In this document: piece after piece, positions 1 to 8,268 of the stretch
How positions within the stretch are numbered: position 1 is the stretch's first letter
How the letters are laid out: every line of letters begins with the position of its first letter
Source: Roseateles_B sp051857535
GTDB taxonomy: Bacteria; Pseudomonadota; Gammaproteobacteria; Burkholderiales; Burkholderiaceae_C
Assembly: GCF_051857535.1 (NCBI RefSeq)
Contig: NZ_JBPZGY010000010.1
Location: forward strand, 62,001 to 126,000
DNA: 64,000 nt
Reading direction: 5' to 3'
Program-made: the position numbers and the translations under genes
Notes under the pieces: generated by a model
What the model saw: only the letters and a program-made list of their open reading frames with translations
Database searches by the model: none
Told to the model about the DNA's origin: nothing

Positions 1-524
1 ATCCCATTGCGGGCAAGGAGCAGTCGGGCGTGCAGGCCGCCGATGCCGCGCTCTACCAGGGCCGCCAGGTCATCCTCACGCCCCTGCCCCAGACCGACGC
101 CACGCTGATCCAGAAGGCGACCGATGTCTGGTCCGCCCTGGGCTGCCAGGTCCTGAAGATGACGCCTCAGAATCATGACGCGGCCTTTGCCGCCGTCAGC
201 CACCTGCCGCATCTGCTGGCCTATGCCTACTTCAGCACCATTGCCAATCAGGCCGCCGGGCGTGACTACCTCAGCCTGGCGGGACCGGGGTTCCGCGATT
301 TCACCCGCATCGCGGCCAGCGACCCGGCCATCTGGCGCGACATTCTCCTCGCCAACAAGCAGGAGGTGCTTGCCCAGTCCCAGCGCTTCCGCGACATGCT
401 CGCGCGCTTCGAGCTGCTCCTCCAGCAGGACAACGCCCAGGCCCTCGAGGCGCTTCTTCAGCAAGCCTCGGACGGACGCTCGCAATGGCAGATGGGCCAG
501 ATGCCCGGCAGCCGTCCCCGCTGA
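1..524 (+). CDS. tyrA: Prephenate dehydrogenase, C-terminal part (5' end cut by window)
   Basis: The reading frame is already open at the window edge (first full codon at base 3) and begins with PIAGKEQSG, the motif of the prephenate dehydrogenase active-site region. The rest is the all-helical dimerisation domain typical of TyrA (SHLPHLLAYA, then GPGFRDFTRIA and DPAIWRDI). The enzyme oxidatively decarboxylates prephenate to 4-hydroxyphenylpyruvate in tyrosine synthesis, using NAD(P). The cofactor-binding Rossmann half lies upstream and is not seen. It sits 50 nt before aroA-cmk, so this is the end of an aromatic amino acid operon, as is common in Burkholderiales. Identity is firm; only the start is unknown. 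Confidence 0.9.
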   Translation, partial: PIAGKEQSGVQAADAALYQGRQVILTPLPQTDATLIQKATDVWSALGCQVLKMTPQNHDAAFAAVSHLPHLLAYAYFSTIANQAAGRDYLSLAGPGFRDFTRIAASDPAIWRDILLANKQEVLAQSQRFRDMLARFELLLQQDNAQALEALLQQASDGRSQWQMGQMPGSRPR

Positions 525-574
525 GATGTCGCGCCGCATGCGCTGAGTCCGACCTCCGTCTTTCCGGTCCTCCC

Positions 575-2587
575 ATGTACAAGATCCCCTTCCTCGACCT
601 GCCTCCGCTGCAGGCCGCAGCCGGCAGCGTGCGTCTGCCAGGCTCCAAAAGCATCTCCAATCGCGTCCTGCTGCTGGCCGGCCTGGCCGAGGGCGAGACA
701 CTGATCCACGACCTGCTGGCCTCCGACGACACCGCCGTGATGCTGGAGGCACTGCGCCAGCTCGGTTGCACCATCACCCAGGACGGCCCGCTGCTGCGCG
801 TGCGCGGCATTGGCGGCCAGCTGTCGGCACCGGTGCGCGAAGCCGGACTCAAGCTCTTCCTGGGCAACGCCGGCACGGCCATGCGCCCCTTGGCCGCGGC
901 CCTGGCCCTGCTGGCGTCCACACAGGGCGGGCAGTTCGAGCTCAGCGGCGTGCCGCGCATGCACGAGCGTCCCATCGGCGATCTGGTGGACGCCCTGCGC
1001 GATCTGGGCTGCGACATCGCCTGCCTGGGCCATGAGGGATACCCCCCGCTGCGCCTGAGCGGCCCGACACCCTTGCGCCTCGCTGAGCCGGTTCGTGTGC
1101 GCGGCGACGTCTCCAGTCAGTTTCTCACCGCCCTGCTCCTGGCGCTGCCGTTGGTAGCCAGGCAGGACGTGGTCATCGAAGTGGTGGGCGAGCTCATCTC
1201 CAAGCCCTACATCCACATCACGCTGGCGCTGCTACAGCGTTTCGGCATCGAGGTGCGCCGCGAGGGCTGGGAGCGCTTCACCATTCCTGCGGGCAGCCGC
1301 TACCGCTCGCCGGGCGAAGTGCATGTGGAGGGCGACGCCTCGTCCGCCTCCTATTTCGTCGCACTAGGCGCGCTGGCCGGCATCGAGGCCCCAGTGCGCA
1401 TCGAGGGCGTGGGATCGGCTTCCCTGCAGGGCGACGTGCGCTTTGTCGAGGCCGCCGCGCTGATGGGCGCCCGCATCGAGCAGGGAGCGAACTGGGTTGA
1501 GGTCCGCCGCGGCGCATGGCCGCTCAAAGCCCTGGATCTGGATTGCAACCACATCCCGGACGCCGCCATGACCCTGGCCGTGATGGCGCTCTACGCCGAC
1601 GGCCCGAGCACCCTGCGCAACATCGCCAGTTGGCGGGTCAAGGAGACCGACCGCATCGCCGCCATGGCCACCGAGCTGAAGAAGCTGGGCGCTCAGGTCG
1701 ACGAAGGCCCGGACTGGCTGCGCATCCACCCGCTGCGCGACTGGCGCGCCGCCAGCATCCACACCTATGACGACCACCGCGTGGCCATGTGCTTCTCGCT
1801 GGCCGCGCTGAACCCACTCATCACCGGACGGCCGGTGCCCGTGCGCATCCAGGATCCCGCCTGCGTTGCCAAGACCTTCCCGGACTACTTCGAGACCCTC
1901 TTCGAGGTGGTGCAGGCCCGCCGCGCCGACATCCCCGTGATCACCATCGATGGCCCCACGGCCTCGGGCAAGGGCACGCTGGCCGACGAGGTGGCGCACC
2001 AACTGGGCTACATCGTGCTGGACTCCGGCGCCCTGTACCGCACGGCAGGGCTGGCAGCCTTCCGCGCCGGCATCACCCTGGATGACGGTCCTGCCGTGGC
2101 TCGCATCGCCGCCGGCCTGGACCTCCATTTCCGCAAGGGCCGGGCCATCCTTCAGGGCGAGGACATCAGCGATCTGCTGCGCGAGGAAGCCACCGGCCTG
2201 ATGGCCTCCCAGGTAGCCGCACACCCCGAAGTCCGTCAGGCATTGCACCAGCTCCAGCTGGATTTCCGCCGCCTGCCCGGTCTGGTGGCCGACGGGCGCG
2301 ACATGGGCACCGCCGTATTTCCCGATGCCGGCCTCAAGGTCTTCCTCACGGCCAGCGCCCAGACACGCGCCGAACGCCGCTATAAGCAATTGATTGGCAA
2401 GGGAATTTCCGCTAATATGGAGAGCTTGCGTGCGGATTTGGAAGCGCGCGATGCGCGCGACAAGGGTCGCGCCGCCTCGCCACTGAAGCCCGCGCAGGAT
2501 GCGCAGCTGCTGGACAACTCCGGCCAGACCATCGAGGAATCGAAGGATCTGGTGCTGGGATGGTGGCAGGAGCGCCAGCCCTTCTGA
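575..2587 (+). CDS. aroA-cmk: Bifunctional 3-phosphoshikimate 1-carboxyvinyltransferase / cytidylate kinase
   Basis: One 670-residue frame carries two enzymes. Residues 1 to about 445 are EPSP synthase (LPGSKSISNR near the start, GNAGTAMRPL, and DDHRVAMCFSLAAL near the end), which joins PEP to shikimate-3-phosphate. From about residue 452 the protein is cytidylate kinase, with the P-loop GPTASGKGT and the nucleotide-binding DSGALYRTAG and DGRDMGTAVFPDA motifs. No stop or frameshift separates them, and the linker is only about ten residues. ATG 575 is chosen because MYKIPFLDLPPL is the expected AroA N-terminus, although the frame is open further upstream. Such fusions are known in Burkholderiales. 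It lies between tyrA and rpsA, the usual place of separate aroA and cmk genes. Confidence 0.95.
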   Translation: MYKIPFLDLPPLQAAAGSVRLPGSKSISNRVLLLAGLAEGETLIHDLLASDDTAVMLEALRQLGCTITQDGPLLRVRGIGGQLSAPVREAGLKLFLGNAGTAMRPLAAALALLASTQGGQFELSGVPRMHERPIGDLVDALRDLGCDIACLGHEGYPPLRLSGPTPLRLAEPVRVRGDVSSQFLTALLLALPLVARQDVVIEVVGELISKPYIHITLALLQRFGIEVRREGWERFTIPAGSRYRSPGEVHVEGDASSASYFVALGALAGIEAPVRIEGVGSASLQGDVRFVEAAALMGARIEQGANWVEVRRGAWPLKALDLDCNHIPDAAMTLAVMALYADGPSTLRNIASWRVKETDRIAAMATELKKLGAQVDEGPDWLRIHPLRDWRAASIHTYDDHRVAMCFSLAALNPLITGRPVPVRIQDPACVAKTFPDYFETLFEVVQARRADIPVITIDGPTASGKGTLADEVAHQLGYIVLDSGALYRTAGLAAFRAGITLDDGPAVARIAAGLDLHFRKGRAILQGEDISDLLREEATGLMASQVAAHPEVRQALHQLQLDFRRLPGLVADGRDMGTAVFPDAGLKVFLTASAQTRAERRYKQLIGKGISANMESLRADLEARDARDKGRAASPLKPAQDAQLLDNSGQTIEESKDLVLGWWQERQPF

Positions 2588-2841
2588 GGCAGGACCGGGG
2601 GACGAACCCGGACCCACTCCAGCAGGGCCGGGACGGATCCCCCGGCGATGACAGTTCGCAAAAGGATCCCCGGGATGAGGCTCGCAAGGCCGTCATTCCC
2701 CAAAGCGGGCGCACCTGCCCTTCGGACGACAGTCCACCGGGTGCGCTTTGTCTGCAACCTAACCCGCAAGGCAACTTGCACTCACCGTCGGCGCTTTCCA
2801 GAGTTTCTTCCTACGCTGTGCGCGCCGATTCAGGAATCAAC
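2588..2841 (+). other. 254-bp intergenic region before rpsA
   Basis: This gap between aroA-cmk and rpsA has no convincing gene, terminator or tRNA. The aroA-cmk frame stops at its start and the rpsA frame is open through it, but the known S1 N-terminus begins only at 2842. It presumably carries the rpsA promoter and leader, where ribosomal protein S1 is known to autoregulate in enterobacteria. I could not pick a clear -35/-10 pair. Confidence 0.4.
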
Positions 2842-4551
2842 ATGTCCCAAACCCAAACCGCCACCGGCGGCGAATCCTTCGCCGCTCTCTTCGAAGAATC
2901 GCTGCAACGCGCTGACATGCGCTCCGGCGAGGTCATCTCGGCCGAAGTCGTCCGTGTTGACTACAACTTCGTGGTGGTGAACGCCGGCCTCAAGTCCGAA
3001 GCCTACGTGCCCATCGAAGAGTTCAAGAACGATCAGGGCGAACTCGAAGTCAACGTCGGTGACTTCGTCTCGGTGGCCATCGACGCCATCGAAAACGGCT
3101 ACGGCGACACCATCCTGTCGCGCGACAAGGCCAAGCGTCTGGCTTCCTGGCTGAGCCTGGAAACCGCTCTGGAGTCCGGCGACTTCGTGACCGGCACCGT
3201 CTCCGGCAAGGTCAAGGGCGGCCTGACCGTCCTGGTCAACGGCATCCGCGCCTTCCTGCCCGGTTCGCTGCTGGACACCCGCCCGGTGAAGGACATGAGC
3301 CCGTTCGAGGGCAAGACCATGGAATTCAAGGTCATCAAGCTGGACCGCAAGCGCAACAACGTTGTGCTGTCGCGTCGCGCTGTGGTGGAAGCCTCCATGG
3401 GCGAAGAACGCGCCAAGCTGCTGGAAACGCTGTCGGAAGGCGCGATCGTCCAGGGCGTGGTCAAGAACATCACCGAGTACGGTGCCTTCGTGGACCTGGG
3501 CGGCATCGACGGCCTGCTGCACATCACCGACATGGCATGGCGCCGTGTCCGTCACCCGAGCGAAGTCGTTCAGGTCGGCCAGGAACTGACCGCCAAGGTC
3601 CTGAAGTTCGACGCCGAGAAGAACCGCGTCTCGCTGGGCCTGAAGCAGCTGGGCGACGACCCCTGGTTCGGTGTGTCGCGCCGCTACCCGGCCAACACCC
3701 GCCTGTTCGGCAAGGTCACCAACATCGCTGACTACGGCGCTTTCGTCGAGATCGAGCCGGGCATCGAAGGCCTGGTGCACGTCTCCGAAATGGACTGGAC
3801 CAACAAGAACGTGGCACCTTCCAAGATCGTCTCCCTGGGCGACGAAGTGGAAGTCATGGTCCTGGAAATCGACGAAGACAAGCGTCGCATCTCCCTGGGC
3901 ATGAAGCAGTGCAAGGCCAATCCCTGGGAAGAGTTCGCCGAGAACGTCAAGCGCGGCGACAAGGTCAAGGGCCCCGTCAAGAGCATCACCGACTTCGGCG
4001 TGTTCGTGGGCCTGGCACAAGGCATCGATGGCCTGGTGCACCTGTCCGACCTGTCGTGGAACGAGCCGGGCGAAACCGCCGTTCGCAACTACAAGAAGGG
4101 CCAGGAAGTCGAAGCCGTGGTCCTGGCCGTGGACGTCGAGCGCGAGCGCATCTCCCTGGGCATCAAGCAACTGGACGCTGACCCGTTCACCAGCTACACC
4201 TCGATCAACGATCGCGGCATGACCGTGACCGGCAAGGTGAAGACCGTCGACGCCCGTGGCGCCGAGATCGAGCTGGCTGAGGACGTGCTGGGCTACCTGC
4301 GCGCTTCGGAAATCTCCCGCGACCGCGTGGAAGACGCCCGCAACGTGCTGAAGGAAGGCGACGAAGTGACGACCCTGATCGTCAACATCGACCGCAAGAC
4401 CCGCAACATCCAGCTGTCCATCAAGGCCAAGGACAGCGCTGACCAGCAAGAAGCCATGCAGCGTCTGTCGGCAACGTCCGAGCGTGAGAACGCCGGCACG
4501 ACCAGCCTGGGCGCCCTGCTGCGTGCCAAGCTGGACAACCAGAACAGCTAA
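2842..4551 (+). CDS. rpsA: 30S ribosomal protein S1
   Basis: The 569-residue protein has six S1 (OB-fold) repeats, recognisable from recurring GAFVDLGGIDGLLHITD, GAFVEIEPGIEGLVHVSE and GVFVGLAQGIDGLVHLSD stretches. It begins with an acidic, Phe-rich segment (FAALFEESL) that docks S1 on the ribosome. S1 helps the 30S subunit bind and unfold mRNA. Length matches the family (about 560). The ATG at 2842 follows an AGGAA Shine-Dalgarno-like sequence. The codon use is strongly biased, as expected for a very highly expressed gene. That bias also creates a long empty frame on the opposite strand. rpsA followed by ihfB is the conserved proteobacterial order. Confidence 0.98.
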   Translation: MSQTQTATGGESFAALFEESLQRADMRSGEVISAEVVRVDYNFVVVNAGLKSEAYVPIEEFKNDQGELEVNVGDFVSVAIDAIENGYGDTILSRDKAKRLASWLSLETALESGDFVTGTVSGKVKGGLTVLVNGIRAFLPGSLLDTRPVKDMSPFEGKTMEFKVIKLDRKRNNVVLSRRAVVEASMGEERAKLLETLSEGAIVQGVVKNITEYGAFVDLGGIDGLLHITDMAWRRVRHPSEVVQVGQELTAKVLKFDAEKNRVSLGLKQLGDDPWFGVSRRYPANTRLFGKVTNIADYGAFVEIEPGIEGLVHVSEMDWTNKNVAPSKIVSLGDEVEVMVLEIDEDKRRISLGMKQCKANPWEEFAENVKRGDKVKGPVKSITDFGVFVGLAQGIDGLVHLSDLSWNEPGETAVRNYKKGQEVEAVVLAVDVERERISLGIKQLDADPFTSYTSINDRGMTVTGKVKTVDARGAEIELAEDVLGYLRASEISRDRVEDARNVLKEGDEVTTLIVNIDRKTRNIQLSIKAKDSADQQEAMQRLSATSERENAGTTSLGALLRAKLDNQNS

Positions 4552-4606
4552 TCCCTGTTCCGCAAAGGCCCGGGCTCTGCTAGCCTGGGCCCCAGCCGCC
4601 AAGACG

Positions 4607-4645
4607 CAGGCTCGCTTCTCTCAACGGGGGCGAGCCTGTTTTTCT
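4607..4645 (+). terminator. Rho-independent terminator after rpsA
   Basis: CAGGCTCGC at 4607-4615 pairs perfectly with GCGAGCCTG at 4630-4638 across a 14-nt loop. Five T residues follow immediately (4639-4643). It separates rpsA from ihfB, so ihfB probably has its own promoter or relies on read-through. A weaker GC-rich hairpin lies just upstream at about 4569-4590. Confidence 0.85.
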
Positions 4646-4668
4646 CCCCAGCCTGGAATTCCATCGTC

Positions 4669-4974
4669 ATGACTCGTTCCGATCTCGTCGCGCACCTGGC
4701 AGACCGCTTTGGCCAGCTCACGCAGCGCGACACCGAATTCGCCGTCAAGACGATCCTGGACGCCATGTCCGACGCCCTGGCTCGCGGCCATCGCATCGAG
4801 ATCCGTGGTTTCGGCAGCTTCTCCATCAACCGTCGCCCGCCCCGCATGGGCCGCAATCCCCGCAGCGGCGAGCAGGTCCTGATTCCGGAAAAGCTGGTTC
4901 CGCACTTCAAGCCGGGCAAGGCCCTGCGTGAAGCCGTCGATGCCCAGTTGCCCGTCGAAGAGCCCATGGCCTGA
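4669..4974 (+). CDS. ihfB: Integration host factor subunit beta
   Basis: This 101-residue DNA-bending protein pairs with IhfA and acts in nucleoid structure, recombination and sigma-54 transcription. It shows the family hallmark GFGSFSINRRPPRMGRNP, where the beta-ribbon arm holds the proline that intercalates into DNA, and the N-terminal helical MTRSDLVAHLADRF. Starting MTRSDL rather than MNKAEL identifies the beta rather than the alpha subunit or HU. Length is normal. The location between rpsA and lapA is the standard arrangement. IHF would be the natural bending partner for the sigma-54 promoter at 62.8 kb. Confidence 0.96.
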   Translation: MTRSDLVAHLADRFGQLTQRDTEFAVKTILDAMSDALARGHRIEIRGFGSFSINRRPPRMGRNPRSGEQVLIPEKLVPHFKPGKALREAVDAQLPVEEPMA

Positions 4975-5075
4975 GGGCCGGCTGCGCCTCGAGCGCCCGT
5001 ACCCCAAATCCCCACATCCCCAGGCCTCCTCGCCCTGGCGTCCCCACACTTTGTGAGCACCCGCTGCGGCCAAGG

Positions 5076-5104
5076 CTGACGCCCTCGCCACGGCCCCTTA
5101 GAAT
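5076..5104 (+). promoter_or_regulatory. Putative promoter of lapA with the -10 box abutting the start codon
   Basis: CTGACG (5076-5081) and TAGAAT (5099-5104) are 17 bp apart and resemble sigma-70 -35 and -10 boxes. Only 8 nt separate the -10 box from the lapA ATG at 5113 and there is no Shine-Dalgarno sequence, so the transcript may be leaderless. Confidence 0.45.
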
Positions 5105-5112
5105 CCGCCACG

Positions 5113-5406
5113 ATGCAATTCATCGTCCGGCTCTTCTGGGCCTTCATCTTCTTCGCCCTGTTTTCCTTCGCGCTGAACAACAGCCAGGAGGTGGCCGTGC
5201 ATTGGTTCTTCGGCCACGCCTGGCACTCGCCTTTGGTCATCGTGGTACTGCTGAGCTTTGGCCTGGGCTGTGCCTTCGGCGTGCTGGCCATGGTGCCCGC
5301 CTGGTGGCGTCACCGTCGCGCCGCCACGCGCCAGATCGAAGCGCAGCAGAGCACGCAGGCAACACCTGACCCCCTGGCCAATCCGGGCGTACACGATGGG
5401 CTTTGA
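5113..5406 (+). CDS. lapA: LapA-family (DUF1049) inner-membrane protein
   Basis: The 97-residue protein has two hydrophobic segments (about residues 3-21 and 39-61) and the NNSQEV motif after the first, typical of lipopolysaccharide assembly protein A. A short basic, cytoplasmic tail follows (WWRHRRAATRQ). In E. coli LapA works with LapB in control of LPS amount through LpxC turnover. The 3' end overlaps lapB by 11 nt, so the two are translationally coupled. Identity rests on topology, the small motif and the neighbour lapB. Confidence 0.85.
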   Translation: MQFIVRLFWAFIFFALFSFALNNSQEVAVHWFFGHAWHSPLVIVVLLSFGLGCAFGVLAMVPAWWRHRRAATRQIEAQQSTQATPDPLANPGVHDGL

Positions 5407-6544
5407 ACTCAGTGCCCTGCTCATCGCCCTGCCCCTGGTCTTTGCCGTAGGCTGGCTGGCCTCCAAGCTGGACTCGCGCCAGTGGAAGCGCGAGCAGCGC
5501 GACGCGCCCAAGGCCTACTTCAAGGGACTGAACCTGCTGCTCAACGAACAGCAGGACAAGGCCATCGACGCCTTCATCGAGGCAGTGCAGGCGGACCCCG
5601 ACACCTCCGAGCTGCATTTCGCCCTGGGCAATCTCTTCCGCCGCCGCGGCGAGTATGAGCGCGCCGTGCGCGTGCACCAGCACCTGCTGCAGCGCGGAGA
5701 TCTCCCCAAGTCCGAGCGCGACCGCGCCCAGCATGCACTGGCCCAGGACTTCTTCAAGGCCGGCCTCTTCGACCGTGCCGAGGAAGCATTTGCCGCCCTG
5801 CGCGGCACGCGCTTCGAGAGCGAGGCCGAGCTGGCCCTGCTTTCGCTCTATGAACGCTCGCGCGAATGGCGCAAGGCCGCCGAGGTGGCGCGCCATCTGG
5901 AGCAAGGCGGCACCGGGTCCTTTGCTTCCCGCATTGCGCACTACCTCTGCGAGCAGGCGCTGGAAGCCCAGGCCCGCAATCAGGACACCGAGGCCCACGC
6001 CCTCCTGGCCGAGGCCCGCAAGGCCTCGCCTCAGTCGGCCCGAGCCCATGTATTGGCCGGCCAGCTGCTGAGCCGCCGCGAGCAGCCCGAGCAGGCCATG
6101 GCCGCCTATGCCGAGCTGCTGGCGGCCAATCCGGAAGCCTTCAACCTCGTGGCGCGCGACTACGCCCAGGCCGCCCTCCAGACCGGCAAGCAGGCCGAGG
6201 CCCTGGGCGCCCTGCAGGCGCAGTACCAGCGCCATCCCAGCATGCACCTGCTGCTGGCCCTGGCCCTGCTGGAGCCCGAGGGCGAAGCCCAGCGCCATCG
6301 CCTGCGCCAGCACCTGCAGGCGGAGCCGGCCCTGTCGGCCGCGCGCGCCTTGCTCGTGCAATCGCAGTCGCGCCTCAGCGAAGAGGAAGCCCCGCTGGTT
6401 GCAGCCGCCCTGGACAAGGCCGTGCGCCCCCTGCAGCGATACCGCTGCGCCGCCTGCGGCTTCGAAGCCCAGCACTATTTCTGGCAGTGTCCCGGTTGCC
6501 TCAACTGGGACACCTACCCACCTCGCCACGTCGAGGAACTCTGA
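5396..6544 (+). CDS. lapB: Lipopolysaccharide assembly protein B (TPR / rubredoxin-like)
   Basis: The 382-residue protein has an N-terminal membrane anchor (FELSALLIALPLVFAVGWLA) and a run of tetratricopeptide repeats from about residue 40 to 330. It ends in a zinc ribbon with two CxxC pairs (CAACGF and CPGC). This is the layout of LapB/YciM, which links LPS transport enzymes to FtsH-mediated degradation of LpxC at the inner membrane. ATG 5396 is chosen because MGFELSALL gives the anchor; the open frame upstream lies inside lapA. The stop overlaps the next gene's start (TGATG), pointing to co-transcription with the glycosyltransferases downstream. Confidence 0.94.
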   Translation: MGFELSALLIALPLVFAVGWLASKLDSRQWKREQRDAPKAYFKGLNLLLNEQQDKAIDAFIEAVQADPDTSELHFALGNLFRRRGEYERAVRVHQHLLQRGDLPKSERDRAQHALAQDFFKAGLFDRAEEAFAALRGTRFESEAELALLSLYERSREWRKAAEVARHLEQGGTGSFASRIAHYLCEQALEAQARNQDTEAHALLAEARKASPQSARAHVLAGQLLSRREQPEQAMAAYAELLAANPEAFNLVARDYAQAALQTGKQAEALGALQAQYQRHPSMHLLLALALLEPEGEAQRHRLRQHLQAEPALSAARALLVQSQSRLSEEEAPLVAAALDKAVRPLQRYRCAACGFEAQHYFWQCPGCLNWDTYPPRHVEEL

Positions 6545-7290
6545 TGAGCCCATCCCAAGCCGCGAGCGATCGCATCATCCTGTGCATGAAGTGGGGCACG
6601 AAGTACGGCCCCGAGTACGTGAACCGCCTCTATGGCATGGTGGCGCGGCATCTGCGCGGCCCGTTCAAGTTCGTCTGCCTCACCGACCGCAGCGAGGGTA
6701 TCCGCCCGAAAGTGCAGTGCCTGCCCATCCCCGAGCTGAAACTGCCGGTGGGCATCCCTGAGCGAGGCTGGACCAAGCTCACCACCTTCGAGGCCGACCT
6801 GCACGGCCTGCAGGGCACCGCCCTGTTCCTGGACCTGGACGTAGTGATCGTCGATGACATCACGCCCTTCTTCGAGGTGCCGGGCGAGTTCCTGATCATC
6901 CACGACTGGAAGCGCCCCTGGCGCATCACCGGCAACTCCTCGGTCTACCGCTTCAAGCTGGGCGCCCATGCCGATGTGCTGGCCAAATTCCGGCGCGAGC
7001 ACGAGGCCATCCGCGCCAAATTCCGCAACGAGCAGGCCTACCTCTCCGACGAGATCCACCAGCAGGGCAAGCTGCAGTACTGGGATGCCGCCTGGTGCGC
7101 CAGCTACAAGTACCACTGCATCCCGACCTGGCCCAGCAACTACTGGAAGCCTCCCCACATTCCCCAGGGTGCGCGCATTCTTATCTTCCATGGCGTGATG
7201 AACCCGCCCGACGCCCTGGCCGGCCGCAGCAACGGCAATTGGCGCAAGGCCAGACCCGCCCCCTGGATCGCCGAGCACTGGCGCGAATGA
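6544..7290 (+). CDS. Putative glycosyltransferase with a DxD motif
   Basis: The 248-residue protein contains LFLDLDVVIVDDITPFF, a DxD motif of the kind that binds the metal and nucleotide sugar in GT-A enzymes. Its N-terminus starts ILCMKWGTKYGPEYVNRLYGMV, resembling galactosyltransferase-like (GT8-type) proteins. The stretch HDWKRPWRITGNSSVYRF and the late LIFHGVMNPPD are typical of this small bacterial family. There is no signal peptide, so it should act in the cytoplasm. It starts within the lapB stop codon and overlaps the next gene by 4 nt. Together with that gene and the GT2 after it, it probably adds sugars to LPS core or another cell-surface glycan. The acceptor is unknown. Confidence 0.75.
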   Translation: MSPSQAASDRIILCMKWGTKYGPEYVNRLYGMVARHLRGPFKFVCLTDRSEGIRPKVQCLPIPELKLPVGIPERGWTKLTTFEADLHGLQGTALFLDLDVVIVDDITPFFEVPGEFLIIHDWKRPWRITGNSSVYRFKLGAHADVLAKFRREHEAIRAKFRNEQAYLSDEIHQQGKLQYWDAAWCASYKYHCIPTWPSNYWKPPHIPQGARILIFHGVMNPPDALAGRSNGNWRKARPAPWIAEHWRE

Positions 7291-8261
7291 GCCTCCTAGC
7301 CTGGCTGGCCCTACTGCCGCTGCTCCTGCTGGCGCTGCTGGGCTGGGAGTTGCTGCGGCTGCTGCGAGCGCAGGCTCCGGCCCAGATCCGCAGCAGGCAG
7401 CTGGGAACGGCCGCGCCCTTGTCGGGCGGGGCCCGAATTCCCCGCCTGATCTGGAGCTACTGGAACAGCGAATCCCTGCCTCCGCTGATCCAAGCTTGCG
7501 CTGACAACTGGCGGGCCCAGGCGCCCGACCACGAGCTGCGCTTCCTGACGCCAGGCACCGTGCGGCAATGGCTGCCCGCCGGCACGGACCTGAGTCTGCT
7601 CGACAGGCTGCCGCCTTTCCGGCAGGCGGACTGGCTGCGCCTGCAACTGCTGCAGACCCATGGCGGGCTGTGGATCGATGCGTCCACCCTGCTAACACGC
7701 AACCTGGATTGGGTGCATCAACAGCAGGCCGGCACCGGAGCCGAGTTCGTCGGCTTCTACATCGACCGCCTCAGCAATCGCCCCGAGCTGCCCCTGGTCG
7801 AGAACTGGTTCATGGCGGCCGTTCCGGGCAGCCGCTTCGTGGCCGAGCTCAATGCCGAGTTCGTCCGCGCCCTGGCCATGGGCGAGGCGGCCTATCTGCA
7901 GACCCTGCGCGACGCCGGACGTTTTGAGCGGGTGATCCAGGCCATAGACCCCAGCCTGCACGAGTACCTGGTCATGCACGCGGCCGCCTCCTCGCTGCTG
8001 GATGCCGACGCCAGCCACTACCGCCTGGCCCTGCAGCGCGCCGAGGACAGCGCCTTCGCCCTGCAGCAGGCCCTGGCCTGGAAGAAGCGGCATCTGTACG
8101 TCCGGCTGGCGCTGATGGGGGAGCCCCGGCGCGTGCCGGCACTCGTGAAGCTGCGCGGCAATGATCGCCGCACGCTGGAGTCCCAACTGCGCAAGCGCCC
8201 GCTGCGCCCGGGCAGCCTTCTGGCCCGCTACCTCCCCACCCTGCCCCGACAGCTGAACTGA
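7287..8261 (+). CDS. Capsular-polysaccharide-synthesis-type glycosyltransferase (membrane-anchored)
   Basis: The 324-residue protein begins with a strongly hydrophobic Leu-rich anchor (residues 3-24). It then shows IPRLIWSYWNSESLPPLIQ, the opening motif of Caps_synth / GT32-like enzymes. QADWLRLQLLQTHGGLWIDA follows, in which GGLWIDAST carries the sugar-nucleotide-binding aspartate. The ATG at 7287 overlaps the previous stop (ATGA), so translation is coupled. The context suggests a step in surface glycan assembly on the cytoplasmic face of the inner membrane. The specific sugar and acceptor cannot be read from sequence. Confidence 0.8.
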   Translation: MSLLAWLALLPLLLLALLGWELLRLLRAQAPAQIRSRQLGTAAPLSGGARIPRLIWSYWNSESLPPLIQACADNWRAQAPDHELRFLTPGTVRQWLPAGTDLSLLDRLPPFRQADWLRLQLLQTHGGLWIDASTLLTRNLDWVHQQQAGTGAEFVGFYIDRLSNRPELPLVENWFMAAVPGSRFVAELNAEFVRALAMGEAAYLQTLRDAGRFERVIQAIDPSLHEYLVMHAAASSLLDADASHYRLALQRAEDSAFALQQALAWKKRHLYVRLALMGEPRRVPALVKLRGNDRRTLESQLRKRPLRPGSLLARYLPTLPRQLN

Positions 8262-8268
8262 CCCCGAC

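Noticed and set aside
2830..4602. A 590-codon frame antisense to rpsA
   Set aside because: It mirrors the strongly biased rpsA codons and has no domain or ribosome site.
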